Source: Agelaius tricolor (Eukaryota; Chordata; Aves; Passeriformes; Icteridae). From it: DNA of 64,000 nt. Under the pieces are notes generated by a model. It had not been told where the DNA came from, did no database searches, and was given only the letters and a program-made list of their open reading frames with translations. The number at the start of each line of letters is the position of its first letter. The first letter of the stretch is position 1. Positions 1-11,241 of the stretch are shown in pieces. A program made the position numbers and the translations under genes. The DNA lies in the NCBI GenBank assembly GCA_023055355.1, contig JALJCS010000004.1, forward strand, positions 30,718,744 through 30,782,743. Reading direction: 5' to 3'.

Positions 1-2125
1 TCTTGAAGGCTCTGTCTGTTGAAACAAGAGGTTAAATAAACTAGTCCTGAATCAATGCTCCAGTGACCAGGATGGTTTATGCTGTGTAAAATTTGCTACT
101 AATTTTTCCTTCATCATTTATACTTACATTTCAGCTCTCTGTCTTCAAAAGAAGCATCTCTGCAGTTGTGTGTATCCTTATCTTTTGCAAGTTCTGTAAG
201 CAAAGGACATACATACACGCAGCAGTGAGCATAGCTTAAACTTTTCCTATAGTGATAGATCTGTATTAGAAACTGCCACCTCAGGCCACTCAGGATCTAG
301 AGTGACTTGAATGCAGAGCAAGGGATGAGATTAGCACCAAATGCTGTTTCTGTTTGGGCAAGTACTCTCAAGAGAGTTTTTCTTCAGAAAAATGCCAATA
401 GCCAGCATGAACCAATTTTCACACAGCAATTTAATTTGTGGTGGTCTCCAAATACCCATACCACAAATTAAAAGTAAGTCAGCCAGTAACCATCTTGACA
501 GGCAGCAAAAGGATTTTAATCTCTTCTCTCCGGCTGTAAATATTAAGTCTCTTTTCTTCATTTCTTTCAATAGCACCTGTCATGGTGGTACTGGCCTTCC
601 ACTGAGCTTTGCTCATAGTAAATAGCATCAATATCACAACACAGAAACTAAAGCTTCCCTGAGTTTCTCTCAACAGGGCCAAACTCTCTGTCATGAATGT
701 TGTGACAAAGACCCTCAAATGCATGCTATGATACTGGAAAAAACAGAGGAATGTGCCAACACAGTTCAAATTGCAGCAAAACGTCTGCACATCAGGATGT
801 GATGCCATTCTGAGCTATTACGTTCCAGGGAGCCTGTCCCATCCTATTGCAGACTTTCCAAAACACAGTAAACTGCTCTGTCCTTTTCTTGTGCATATCA
901 GAAGTGCATCAGTTCCTGGAACAAGTATGCTTTTCATTCCTTTTAAAAGGATGACACAGTCATGAAAAGCCATTCTTCAATTGTAATTTATAGTTGTTAT
1001 GTAAATGAAATGTAGAAAGCATTATAAAATGGAATTTAAATCTCCATTTGGTTGTCACCATTACAAAGTTAATTCTCAAGTAAGAGAATTTCTTATTTCT
1101 ACAAGAATCACACTCTGCAAGATTTATGTCGTATGTACATACTTGCTATTGATAGACTCTCCACAGGTGTTCTGTTGCTCTTATTTGCTCTAGCTGAAAC
1201 AAAACAAACAAAAAAAAAATTTAAAAACAACCCAAAATACTTGCCTTAGATCTAATGAGGAGCTTAAACACATTGGTGGGAGGGGCACACATTACATAGT
1301 GTAATTATTTGTTCTCAAAACACTAAATTTCTTCCAAAACTTTAAAATAAATTCTTCAGTACTCCAAATCTGTTGGTTTCCTTTCCAACTTCCTTTTCTT
1401 GTTTCTAAGCTGGAACTTCATTGATACTATGCACTAAAATCACTGGAAAATACTTGTTCAAATGGTTTCCCACTCCATCTTTTCACCCAGAATTTGAACA
1501 TATCAGAAAACAGGGAACAGAAAGGGGATCATCTTCTCAGTGTTTTTTGAGGGGAAAAATGTTCACATTCTGGGAAGATTCTGTTCTGAAACAACCACTT
1601 GTCCAGTAACCCAGGACAGCTTAGGATTCAAGATAAAAAACTTATTGTCACTTATAGTGTAAACTTACAGTTTAGCTTTTGAATCAACTTGTAGTTTATC
1701 AAACACACACACACTCACACATGTATGTGTGTATGTATAGATAGATATGGAAGCTAATGTGATGTGCATTATCACATACACACACAAACAAATATTAGTC
1801 AGGCAACCTAGGAAACTTCTGACCTTCAATGAAATCCCCAGTGGGATTCTTTTGAGCAATCAAGGATTTTGCTGTCCCTTCTTCCACTTTCATGTTCTCC
1901 TCCTATTCCTATTATGTTCTTAGGGCAAGTATATTGTTATACTTGCAGGATTATCTGCAGTCCTCTTGCAGCCTGTTAGAATCACCTGCAAGTCTGTTAA
2001 GCTTATGAATACTTCTCTCAGGACTTTTCCATAGCCACCCACCTCCCCCACCCAACCCATGAAAGAAAAAGAAATTAACAGTACTTCTTTCAGTTTAAGT
2101 AACAAGTTTAAAACTTTTTTTTTCT
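1..2125. other. Sequence downstream of CD274, no gene recognised
   Basis: AT-rich sequence without convincing exons. Short open frames on both strands show no family resemblance or codon structure. A CA/TG microsatellite patch lies at about 1700-1795. PDCD1LG2, the usual next gene, is not seen and would be expected beyond the left edge. Confidence 0.6.
1700..1795. repeat. CA/TG and GATA-like microsatellite patch
   Basis: A (CA)n run is followed at once by (TG)n with ATGTATGTGTGTATG, then TAGATAGATA, and a second CACACACA run near 1778. The facing CA and TG blocks can fold back on each other. Confidence 0.8.
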
Positions 2126-2196
2126 TTTATTTTGGGTGCTAGCTATAGTCTTTTCATACTCAGACAACCTACAAATTATTTCTGCAAGTTTTTATT
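2126..2196 (-). promoter_or_regulatory. CD274: Candidate CD274 polyadenylation signals
   Basis: Minus-strand AATAAA hexamers lie at 2196-2191 and 2131-2126, about 330-400 nt past the proposed stop codon. They are reasonable 3' ends if the tail exon call is right. No transcript evidence is available. Confidence 0.35.
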
Positions 2197-2528
2197 TTGT
2201 TAGCTAGCAAGTGAAAACAAATTATTGCCAAATACTTTAGCTTTTGTATATACTGTGATGCTGAAAATATCCAATATTAATTCAGGAAGTGAACTGAGAA
2301 AGCTCAAAACTTAGTAAGGAAATCAATTAAATATTCACTTAAAAAAACAGGTGCTCTCACATTTCAGTGAAATTCTCTATTTCAGAGAATGCAGAATAAG
2401 AACCACTAAAAAACCTCCAGTATCCTGTCTGCTACCAGCATTCTGGTCCCCAGTCAAAAAGGAGGACACAGAACAGGAACCTTCAATTTCCAGTAGGTAA
2501 AAAATAAGTGCTTTGATGATGCAATAGG

Positions 2529-2560
2529 TTAGACACTATTCTTACTGCTTACATCCTTAC
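2529..2560 (-). CDS. CD274: Probable CD274 terminal exon with a very short cytoplasmic tail
   Basis: An ATCTTTCTTGTAG acceptor is followed by a phase-1 continuation that reads G-KDVSSKNSV and then TAA at 2531-2529. This is the first well-formed in-phase acceptor below the membrane exon. It vaguely resembles the mammalian tail (basic, DV, SK). The tail would have about 10 residues against about 30 in human. The true terminal exon could lie elsewhere, so this is tentative. Confidence 0.42.
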
Positions 2561-5500
2561 CTACAAGAAAGATTAACAGACACACATGGCTAAGTGGGGT
2601 TTGTGAGGGGTTGATAACGTGTTTCCCTCTGTCAACTTGCTAGTATCTACTCTAGGCCAGTAAAGAAAGAGAAATAAATGATATGGTAAAAAACTGTCTC
2701 ATTCCACTCAGCAAGGATGAGTTAACAGAGCAGATTGATAATAACTGAGACACTCTAAATAATTTGCATACCTTTTCTTATGCAGAGCAGAAATAGAAGC
2801 ACTGATCCAACAAAAGCAGTTGCAATGAGAGTTGCTCCAACAAAGCGTCTGCTCTCAGTCTGGAGAATGCCATCAGTTGAATCTTCAAGAAAAACAGGTG
2901 GGGGATAAGACATTACATAATTGCATAGGATCCTGCCTTTGCCTTTCATTTTCATTGTATTATTTTCGCTATGAGCAATTAAGACATAATAACAACTTTA
3001 TAGATTGTGTCTAAGGTCAGGTGTTAATGGTGCACATAACACTTTTTTCAAATAAGGTGGGGGGAAGCTAGAACATATTAATATTTTTCTCTGTTCTCTG
3101 CATTCCATGTGATAGTGCCTTTGATCCCATCAGAATTCTGCTTGTCAAAGTGTTACATCTGGCTTAGTTTCCCATCAGGATTACACAAAAAAGGTAATTG
3201 AAAAAGAGGACACAGTTCCTTTCATCTGGTAATGATTGCTCCAGATGGAAAGGGTAAGTGGTCTCCTTGAATCCCAGATATTTTTCTTGTTAAAATGAGA
3301 CTTGCCCATTGAAAGAATTACTTGGTTTTCTCACTCTAAACATGGCTGTTTCAAACCCTTGTCATGTCCAAAAAGTGTGACTGCACAGGTGTTTTTAAAA
3401 CTAGATGGTGAACTGAATCAGGGAAATGACTTCAGTAACAGTCTGATGAAGAGAAATACTGGTTTTGAGTTGGATTGGGTCTCCAGTCTGGTTGAAAACA
3501 TATCAGGCTACATTGCAGAAAAGAATAATCAAAAGCAGAAGCAGAAGAGGAGCTGCCCAGTTAAAAGGTTTAATTAGGAATTGTATTGGTCTTGTCCATT
3601 TAGGAGTTTTCCTTCAATTCTGACTTTATGAGGGAAAAAAAATCTGTATACAAGTACTTATATTTAAATATGCTCAAAGCAAAGGCTGTAGTGGCAGGAA
3701 AAGACCATATTGTTCAAGTTTATGTGACAGTAATCATCAACAAACTAGAATAATCTTGGAAGATGGAAGGATTTAATTTCCAGATGCTGAGTTACATGTC
3801 TTCCAAATAATGGAACTTTTAAAACATTTAGGCTCAATTTCCAGATACCTGCAGGTCGCACAAAATTCCTGTCTTTAAATTCTGACCATACATGCATGAT
3901 TAACATGTTTGTATGGTGAAAGTATACATTAATAACAAAACTTAATGACACAGGTATTTCTTTCTAGCCTCTTCAAAATTTGGAAAGAGAAAAAAATCAC
4001 AGCTGATTTGACTGGGACAAAATTACATTGGCACCTTGAAGTGTATTACCATAAATGAAATTTAGAAGTGTTACCTGCTATGTGTAAAATGGCAGTTGTA
4101 TTTTCTTGCAGTTCTTTATTCCAGAATATACAGTAAAAAATGTCATCAATTCCACTTTTGATTGTGAGGGTACTTGTCACACGATACAACTGGTCACTTG
4201 CAGTTTCAAATTTTGTGTTTGCCTTATAAGTCAAATCTTCATAGTTTCTATTATGCCAAATCACTTCAGCTTCTGGGTATCCTTCTGACTGACACGTCAA
4301 TTTCCATTCGTTGTGTCCTGTGCTCACCACTTCTTGGTTTATAATTCTGTAAGGAGCTGAACAATTGGAAAAAAAAATCATTACCATTAGGAAGCTAGAA
4401 GAACAGCCTATATTAGATGAAAGACACCTTTTCTTTTTCCCCAGCCCCCAGGATCAAGTTTCAGCTTGGATTTTGACAGGAAAGGTAAGTAACACTATTG
4501 AGTCTGTAACTGGAGGTACAGGATTTATTACAATTTTGATGTGGTTTAGAAAGCTCACTAGGCTTTATGGTCTTTGTACTCTACACATGATTTTGCAACC
4601 TGATTCCTTACAAGTCATGGCAGGTTTAAAGGACAGAACACGGATTCAGCCTAAACAGAAGCGCCAAGTTACACAGCTGTGCAAGCACCATCAGACAGCT
4701 CCTGTCTCCAATGAGGTTTATTTAACTGCTAATCCAGATATATCTTACTTCAGGGTCTCCTCTGAAATCTTTTAAGAGTATCAGAGTATTGAATCTCTGG
4801 TAGTAGCACACGCACCCTTAACTTTCAGGTGGATTGTCTTGTAGTCAGCTCCCCCGTAGTCAACAACACAGCGGTAAACCCCTGCATCTCTGAGCTTCAC
4901 ATCAGTGATCTGAAGGACAGACTGTCCCAAGTTCAGGCTCTCTTTCAACAATTTTATTCTTCCCCTAAAGTCACTGTGCTGATTTTTGAGGTCTTCCTCT
5001 CCTTTGCGAAGTACATAAACCTGCTTCAACTCATCTTTCTTATCCCAGCTGACACTTAAATCTCTAAACTCTAATTTCCCATTCACTGGAAATGTGCATT
5101 CCATGGTCACATTGTTCCCACGTTCCACAATGCAGAGTGACTGAGGAGCTTCAACTGTGAATAAAGCTGAAAAACAAAATTTGGAAGAAAACTTAGTTTT
5201 TAAATAATACACCTAATCTTTAAAGTCATGTCTTACCATAACCATAGGAAATTTTAAGGACCAAAGTATCTTCTCTGTTCTGAAAAGTTAAACATTTTGG
5301 TATGTAGTTGTCCAAGTATGTGATAAAACACAAGACCTCTGCTGTATACACACACAATGGGCACTCCTATCTGCAGACACCTGCTTTGTGCACACACATA
5401 GTGTGATGCTGTACTAAAAACAGTGAACTGTATATGCACAGCCCTCAGCTGTTGCTTTGAGGAAATACTGCCGTGGTAACAGGCAGGTGTTAGTAATGGG

Positions 5501-5920
5501 AATGTTCTGTTTATATAAATGCCAATTGTTTTTTACCCACAATGTTAAAGAATACACAGCATTTCCCAGGTTTGATAGAGTCTAGAAAACCTTTGGTGTA
5601 ATGCTAATGGTACCTTGTTTGAAATGGTGCCTCTGCTGGAACACTGACAGGGATTTTAACCTGGCCCCATATCAAAATACATGCATCTAGTTTAATGTAA
5701 AGTTGTGCTTAGACCTTTTTACTTAAAACATTAAGGGAAAAAACCTCAAATGCTATCAGCTGAAGGAAAACTGGAGAAATTAACATTTCTGTGCTTATAT
5801 ATGGAAAGAAAACACACTAAAATAGTTCTACTGCTTTTTACGGCTTCTTACCATGTAGGAAATGCCAGTAGAATAAAAATACATACAAAAACAAAGGCCT
5901 TCCCATGATGCAGATGGAAC
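2529..5920 (-). CDS. CD274: CD274 (PD-L1), programmed cell death 1 ligand 1, rebuilt from five coding exons
   Basis: Type I membrane protein of the B7 family; in mammals it binds PD-1 on T cells and dampens their activation. Five exons join in consistent phase 1: signal 5906-5852, IgV 5166-4816, IgC 4356-4075, transmembrane 2882-2772 and a probable tail 2560-2529, giving about 276 residues against 290 in human. Seen: a hydrophobic signal peptide (residues 1-18), IgV Cys42/Trp59/Cys118 with DAGVYRC and YGGADYK as in mammalian PD-L1, IgC Cys157/Trp169/Cys211, and one membrane helix at about 243-264. Possible N-glycosylation sites are N37 (NVT) and N221 (NTT). PD-L1 rather than PD-L2 is chosen because GEEDL, LQITDVKL and YGGADYK match, and because the gene is the B7 member next to PLGRKT. 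The 5' UTR exon probably lies in the CpG island near 10.3 kb. The tail exon is the weakest part. Confidence 0.93.
2772..2882 (-). CDS. CD274: CD274 stalk and transmembrane exon
   Basis: A 111-nt exon in phase 1-1 with a TTTTTCTTGAAG acceptor and a GTATGC donor. It encodes a short stalk (residues 230-242) and a hydrophobic helix at about 243-264 (VGATLIATAFVGSVLLFLL), followed by the basic stop-transfer residues R-K. Length and phase fit the mammalian membrane exon. Confidence 0.88.
4075..4356 (-). CDS. CD274: CD274 IgC-domain exon
   Basis: A 282-nt exon in phase 1-1 with a TTGTTCAG acceptor and a GTAACACT donor. It encodes residues 136-229, the membrane-proximal C-type Ig domain. The LTCQSEGYPEAEVIW block (Cys157, Trp169) and the FYC motif (Cys211) are intact. 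N221-T-T is a possible glycosylation site. Confidence 0.93.
4816..5166 (-). CDS. CD274: CD274 IgV-domain exon
   Basis: A 351-nt exon in phase 1-1 between a polypyrimidine/TTTTTCAG acceptor and a GTGCGTGT donor. It encodes residues 19-135, the V-set domain that contacts PD-1 in mammals. The B-strand Cys42, core Trp59, the DAGVYRC F-strand motif (Cys118) and YGGADYK are visible. No stop or frameshift was seen. Confidence 0.93.
5852..5920 (-). CDS. CD274: CD274 exon with start codon and signal peptide
   Basis: The acceptor ends in TTCAG (plus strand 5921-5925), the ATG is at 5906-5904, and a GTAAGAAG donor follows at 5851-5844. It encodes MGRPLFLYVFLFYWHFLH, a hydrophobic leader with the YWH found in the mammalian PD-L1 leader. 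The first 14 bases are 5' UTR. It ends in phase 1. Confidence 0.9.
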
Positions 5921-8900
5921 CTGAACCAATAAAAAAATAGACAAATATAAATAAATACTCATTTTCTGAGTTGCACTGTCAAATACACTTCATAGCAATC
6001 CACACAAAGAACTGGACAGGAGACACTGAATCCCACCCTATTTAAAAACAGGATGAAACTGCACCCAGTAGATAATCAGGCGGAAGTCTTCCTGCATGGA
6101 TGGGTCCAGGAAAAACATCTTACTTTATTTGCTTTAAATATCTGTTCTTGACAGATGGCTAAATAAATCCTCTATCATTATCTGTGGATAAGTGAGTAAA
6201 TACTCACAAATACCCAGTTGTACCCCTAACTATAGCAGGAAATGTTGCTCCCATTAGGAGAATGAAAGAATTTTCTATACTGTCAGTGCAGGAAATAGAA
6301 CTCGGTTCTTCCCCACCTATTCATTTTATTTTAACATACTGTGAATACACCCTGCTTTTTTACCCTGGTCCCACAGTACATACCAGAAGGCTCACAAAGT
6401 TACATATATTGTGAAAACAATTAATGCTGTAGTTCATTTCATAACATGTATTTACGCAATAACAGCTATGAATCAACTGTTCACACAGTAGTGCCTTTGT
6501 AAAACAGTGACAAAGCCAGTCAATCTACAAGCAGAATCTATTGCCTTGAATTTCTGATGCTTTACATCTGAATACAAAAGTCATTTCACTTTTCTGTCAG
6601 AAGTTTTTCCCCTCTTTACTGACATAGGCTTTATAGTCCTACATAACATTTTAACATTTTAAAATGCTTATTAATATCAACTCATACATTTAATCTTCAC
6701 ACACCCACTGCTTTTGGTAAGTCTGCATTTTAAGCCATAAATACAGAAAATGGTAATTTGTTTCTAAATAAAGTTCTAATTTTGGACCCACAAACATCCA
6801 CCAAAATAAGAAAGGATTGCCTTTAGCTGTTTTCTAGTGGTAGTTTCAGAACCTGTATAAGAAATTAGACAACTGTAATGCTCATGACACTTCCTAACTG
6901 ATTAAATTCTATCTTGACTGCCATTCTTCACAATTTTTATGTTTCATCCTTCCTTCTCTGATTGTCAACTTTAAGATGACAGTGAAAAAACAATTTTGTC
7001 TTGAATTCATAAGACACATGTGCCCTTACAGTGCTGTGGCTTAAGGGAACTAGACTCCTTCTAACAATTTGATTCAAGTTACTTCTTTTCCTCAGACTGC
7101 TGCTGCCTGATCCCAATAGCTGATTTGCAGCAAGCAATGCATATGGAGCTGAGAAAGGAAGGCAATCCATTATATTGTTAACAATGTAAGCATAGTCTGA
7201 AAACAGGCACAGGAAAAATTCAAAGAAGACTCTCAGGGTGCAAGATCTGATTAATTGATAAATCCTAGGCTTCAAAAAGTGGTTAGGTACCAGACTTACT
7301 CCTTAGCCACATGTGATGTCCTTGAAAGCACTAGAAAATTGCAGCCCAATCCTGTGGGTCCCCAAGAGCTTCTCTGAACGGGTATGCATCAGAATGCCTC
7401 CATCATGATTCCCCTGCTAGAGTAACATGCACTCCAGACCACCAACTAAGCTCCAACATAAAGCTTCTCAAACAAGATAGAGGTATACCCATCACACAAA
7501 TGTACCATAATCACCCTTATTCTGGAGACAAGCCTACCACTGAGACTGACTGGGTATAGTTCACTCCCCATATCAGAATGACCAGAGTTGCAGCACACTC
7601 AGACTCAAAATACTTTCCTTTTTTTTATTTTAAAGTAGAGGCTGTAGACTGCTTGTAACAAAGCAGACTGCTTGAACTAGTACACTGCTCGGAACAAACA
7701 GTATGTGCTCTACAGTCAGGATACTGAAAGATACCCATACTGCTGCCTGCAACCCCTATCCACCTTTTTGACAGGAAAACTGAGTATTGGCATGATCTCC
7801 AGGAAGGGTGCTCTGATTAACTCCTGGAAGACAGACAACAAGTTAGCTTTTATAGTCCCAAGAGCCATGTTTATGTCCTGCAATTGCTGACACTTTTCAG
7901 CATGCTTTCTCCCACTGTAGAGGAAAACAAGCTTTACAATACACAAAAGAAGTATGACTATTACTTACAAATTTCCTCAAGACTGAGAAAGTTTGCTGCT
8001 GCATTCAATTTTTCACTTTCAGAGGGAAAAAAATGTAGGTCCAGGTGAAATCCAGGTGCACATGCAAAAAGAAAACCACTCCAATAACCATGATAGAACC
8101 TTCTTCTGTTTTACCCTGAGCAGAAGAATCCTCTGGATAGTTTGAGACCTTGACATCAATCAAAGTCCTTTACTAAAGCTTGCTATTTTTCTTACAGTAC
8201 ATACCACAATGTCCTTTCTGTCCTCCTGCCAGCTTCCAACATCTGTGGCAAATAGTTTTTTAAAAGCAAAGTATATTCTAAACTGTACAAATTGCTCCTC
8301 AGTACTGCTGCTGCACGTTTCTGCCACAATCAAATGAAAAAGACAGGAAAAAACAGAACTATTTATCAAAAGACTCCATGTGACAATTTAAATGTTGATG
8401 TAAGTACACCTACTTCTTTAGGAAACTTCCCCATTATTGGAAAGTTCCCCACCAGGGAAAATTCTGTATTGCTAACAGTGGTTCACTGTAACCAAACACA
8501 CGAATGCTGCAAAAACTTGAACATAAAATGCCATGGGCACTTTAAGAAACACATAATCTAATCAAAGCTATGTGTAAGCACCAGTCCTTGGAATACCGAT
8601 TGCGGGTGGTTATCCATCTACACACACTCAGGGTCCTAGATTATTAATCTCAAGCCATGCCAAAAAGCTGCTAACAACAACTAGAACTTCCCACACAACT
8701 TTCTCATGTCTGTAAAGGTCATAGGAATAGAAATAATGTAGGAATAACAGGAAAAGCATTTCCTGCCCTCCTCTTGTAAAGACAGATATTCTCTTCCCAA
8801 AATTTGAACACAGTGAAGGCCACTTGCCTTGCTAGTGTATAGTGAAAAAAAAATTCCTAATCCTATATACTACATTAGCAAAAAATGAAAAAATCTTTTT

Positions 8901-9455
8901 CATTTTCTTGAATCTAGAAGTCCTTTAAGAATACAGAACCCCCCCTCCCCCCTCAAGCATTAGAAGCAAAAAGATAAACTCACATTAACTTGTAGACTGT
9001 ACAGGGAGAACCGAGTCAACAGCACAATAATACAACTCTAACCATATGTTTCAGTGTAAATTCATTCTCTTGTCTTCACATACATCAGAAAAAGGTTGAA
9101 ATTCTCAGAGTTAAAATACTGTAAAATGAACACTCTAAAATTTTTCACTGTTTTCTTCTTTCCACTTGACAGCCTGCTCACAGTACCTGTCATGGAAGAA
9201 AAAACACGTAATGTACAAAACTGATATGGTTCACGTTTTTACTTGATGTGTGAGATGAATGTGGAAACCGTGGTATATAAAATAGCTGAATGTAACATTT
9301 AGGTTGTAACAACCTGAAACTACCTTAGGAGATTGAGGGGGTGGATATTCGCAGTAGGTGAGACCGATAAATGTTAATTTCCACTGGTTTTTTTGCTGCT
9401 CTTAAAAATAGGCTAAGTTATATTGTCTCAGTAAAGGAAAAAAAAAGGTGCAACA

Positions 9456-9470
9456 GAAAGAAACTGAAAC
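9456..9470 (+). promoter_or_regulatory. ISRE/IRF-like GAAA repeat near the CD274 promoter
   Basis: Reads GAAAGAAACTGAAAC, which contains GAAANNGAAA, the core bound by IRF1 and related factors. It lies about 0.4-0.8 kb inside the proposed CD274 transcription unit. In mammals PD-L1 is induced through IRF1 sites, so the location is suggestive. Function is inferred only. Confidence 0.4.
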
Positions 9471-9699
9471 ACATTTATAAAATACCGTGAGATCACAGAA
9501 GCCACCTTTCAACGTAGTGACCTTTCAATGTCAGGAAATTCAGGAAATTAGTTTCTGCTTTTTCACTGCTTACCTTGAGGTCACAGGGTTGCATTTTTCA
9601 TGTAAATTTTTAGCAGCAAATAAAAGACCTGGACAGGTGTGTTTTGCTTTGTTGAGTTTCTTTTTGTTCTTATTGTTTAATTTTGTTGCTTCTACACAT

Positions 9700-9762
9700 A
9701 TACTCCTATATATATACATACACACACACATATACACATCTACATGCACACAAGCACATCTT
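9700..9762. repeat. TA/CA microsatellite
   Basis: TATATATATACATACACACACACATATACACATC and imperfect CA-rich continuation. The small open frames here are by-products of the repeat. Confidence 0.8.
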
Positions 9763-9829
9763 TGCACATCTTACCACTGCTGTGGTGGAGTTTGAGTTTT
9801 GGGGTTTTTTCACCTGTTTTGCAACGAAC

Positions 9830-10335
9830 TTCCCGGACACCTATCTCAGTCCTGCCTGCCACCGTGCATTCCCAAGCAGACGCCTTCAGGGAGCACACCC
9901 CCGGGCAGGCTCGGGTGGCCGCCGGTGCCGTGGTCACCTCAGGGTGGGATGAGGCCGGCGCAGCACCGGGACGGGCTCCGGCCGCCAGCAGCCCCGCGCC
10001 CCGCATTGCCGCCGTCCGGCTCCTCCTAGCCTGGCGGCTCCTCCCTGCCTGGGGCTCTCTCCGCCGCGGCCGCCGCAGCTGTGCGGAGCGCCTCCCGCCC
10101 CATCTCGGCCAGGCCTCGGTCGGACCAGGTGTGCTACACTCCGGCCCCGGCCCCGGCCCCGGACCCCTCGCTGCCTCTGCGGCTGCGCCGGCCGCGGCAG
10201 TGCCGGGAACTGCTCCCGGCCGCGGCCCTTCGCGGAAAGTCGTGCCGAAAACCCCCCGCGCCGTGCTCCTGCTCCTCACCTTTCCCAGCGCTTCAGGCCT
10301 GGCGGAGCAGGGAGTTCTCCAGGCAACCTCTCTGT
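9830..10335 (-). promoter_or_regulatory. CD274: CpG island, probable CD274 promoter and first exon
   Basis: A sharp rise in GC and CpG content against an AT-rich background, with CCGCCG, GCGCC and CGGCCGC blocks. On the minus strand GGGAAAG|GTGAGGAGC gives a good splice donor at 10279-10275, a candidate end of the untranslated first exon. A second donor-like site is CAGTG|GTAAGA near 9770. The 179- and 291-residue open frames here are GC-rich and resemble no protein, so they are not called as genes. Confidence 0.6.
10140..10170 (-). repeat. GGGGCC-like repeat, potential G-quadruplex
   Basis: The plus strand reads CCGGCCCC repeated about three to four times, ending in GGACCCC. The minus strand, which is the CD274 sense strand, therefore carries four G4 tracts with short loops, a canonical quadruplex pattern inside the CpG island. 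Confidence 0.75.
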
Positions 10336-11199
10336 TCCTGAGAGCCGTGAGCTCTAAACAACAAAACCAAAAGCAACATCAGTACTGCCTCACCCTGCGT
10401 CTGTTGCCTTTTCTTTATCCTTTCTTTTTTGACATGGTGAGATCATTTATTGTAAATGGATTGCTTGCACTTTCTAAACGGATGCATTTCCAGTACTCAT
10501 GCGGAGGACTGGAAATACATCGCAGTATCCAGGATATCCATGAATTCCCGGAGCTATGTCCTGCTTCTCGAGAGACAAAGAAGCAATTTATTTTAATAGC
10601 TCTGTTCCCTGCCACTTAAAGAGCCTCCTGGGAAACAACCTCCAATTTAATAAATTGATAATATGATCTGGACATTCAGTGTTGTGTATAGTTTTTATGC
10701 TGCAATAATATTTCTTAGGTTATGAAACATAACAAGATCAGCCATAACTTTTCTGCGAGAAAGCAACCTGAAATAAGAATATTACTCAGGACATTACCAA
10801 AGAACCAAAGAGTGGTTATGAGAGTGTTTTACTAATGAGTGTATTTACAGGGTAAAATATAAATCAAATACAAAATTGTGATACACGGTAGCATAGACGC
10901 CTAAGAGATGTGTACTGAAAGAGGGGAAGGACACCCAAACCTCTGTGCTCTCTATACCCTAAGCATCAGGTACTGCCACCTGCAGTATGAAGTTAATGGT
11001 TTTGTGGGCCATAAGCCAGCAGGTGTTTGAGAAACCACAGGAATCCCTACCGGGAAGCCATCAGGTTTTCTGTTGATACAGCACATTGATGTGGAGGTTT
11101 TTAACAGCAATCGGTTTAATTATGTTCAAATCTTCCAAAAACATATAACATGAGTCCCTCAGAAAGAAGACTGTTGATATTAGGTTATGCAATAAAAAC

Positions 11200-11241
11200 T
11201 CCTCTGCACACCCCTCACACTCCTCTGCACACCCCTCACAC
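11200..11241. repeat. Perfect 21-bp tandem duplication
   Basis: The unit at 11200-11220 (beginning TCCTCTGCACACCCC) is repeated without change at 11221-11241 and followed by a short CAGA run. The identity of the copies suggests a recent slip. Confidence 0.9.

Larger units (their letters stand above)
5921..9830 (-). other. CD274: CD274 first intron (proposed)
   Basis: About 4 kb between the signal-peptide exon and the CpG island, with no coding exon recognised on either strand. It contains a C-run (about 8941-8957), an IRF/ISRE-like element (9456-9470) and a TA/CA repeat (about 9708-9735). Confidence 0.55.

Noticed and set aside
9740..10619. Long overlapping open frames (179 and 291 codons) on both strands
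   Set aside because: They lie in a CpG island, are rich in Ala/Pro/Gly/Arg, and match no protein. Promoter sequence explains them.
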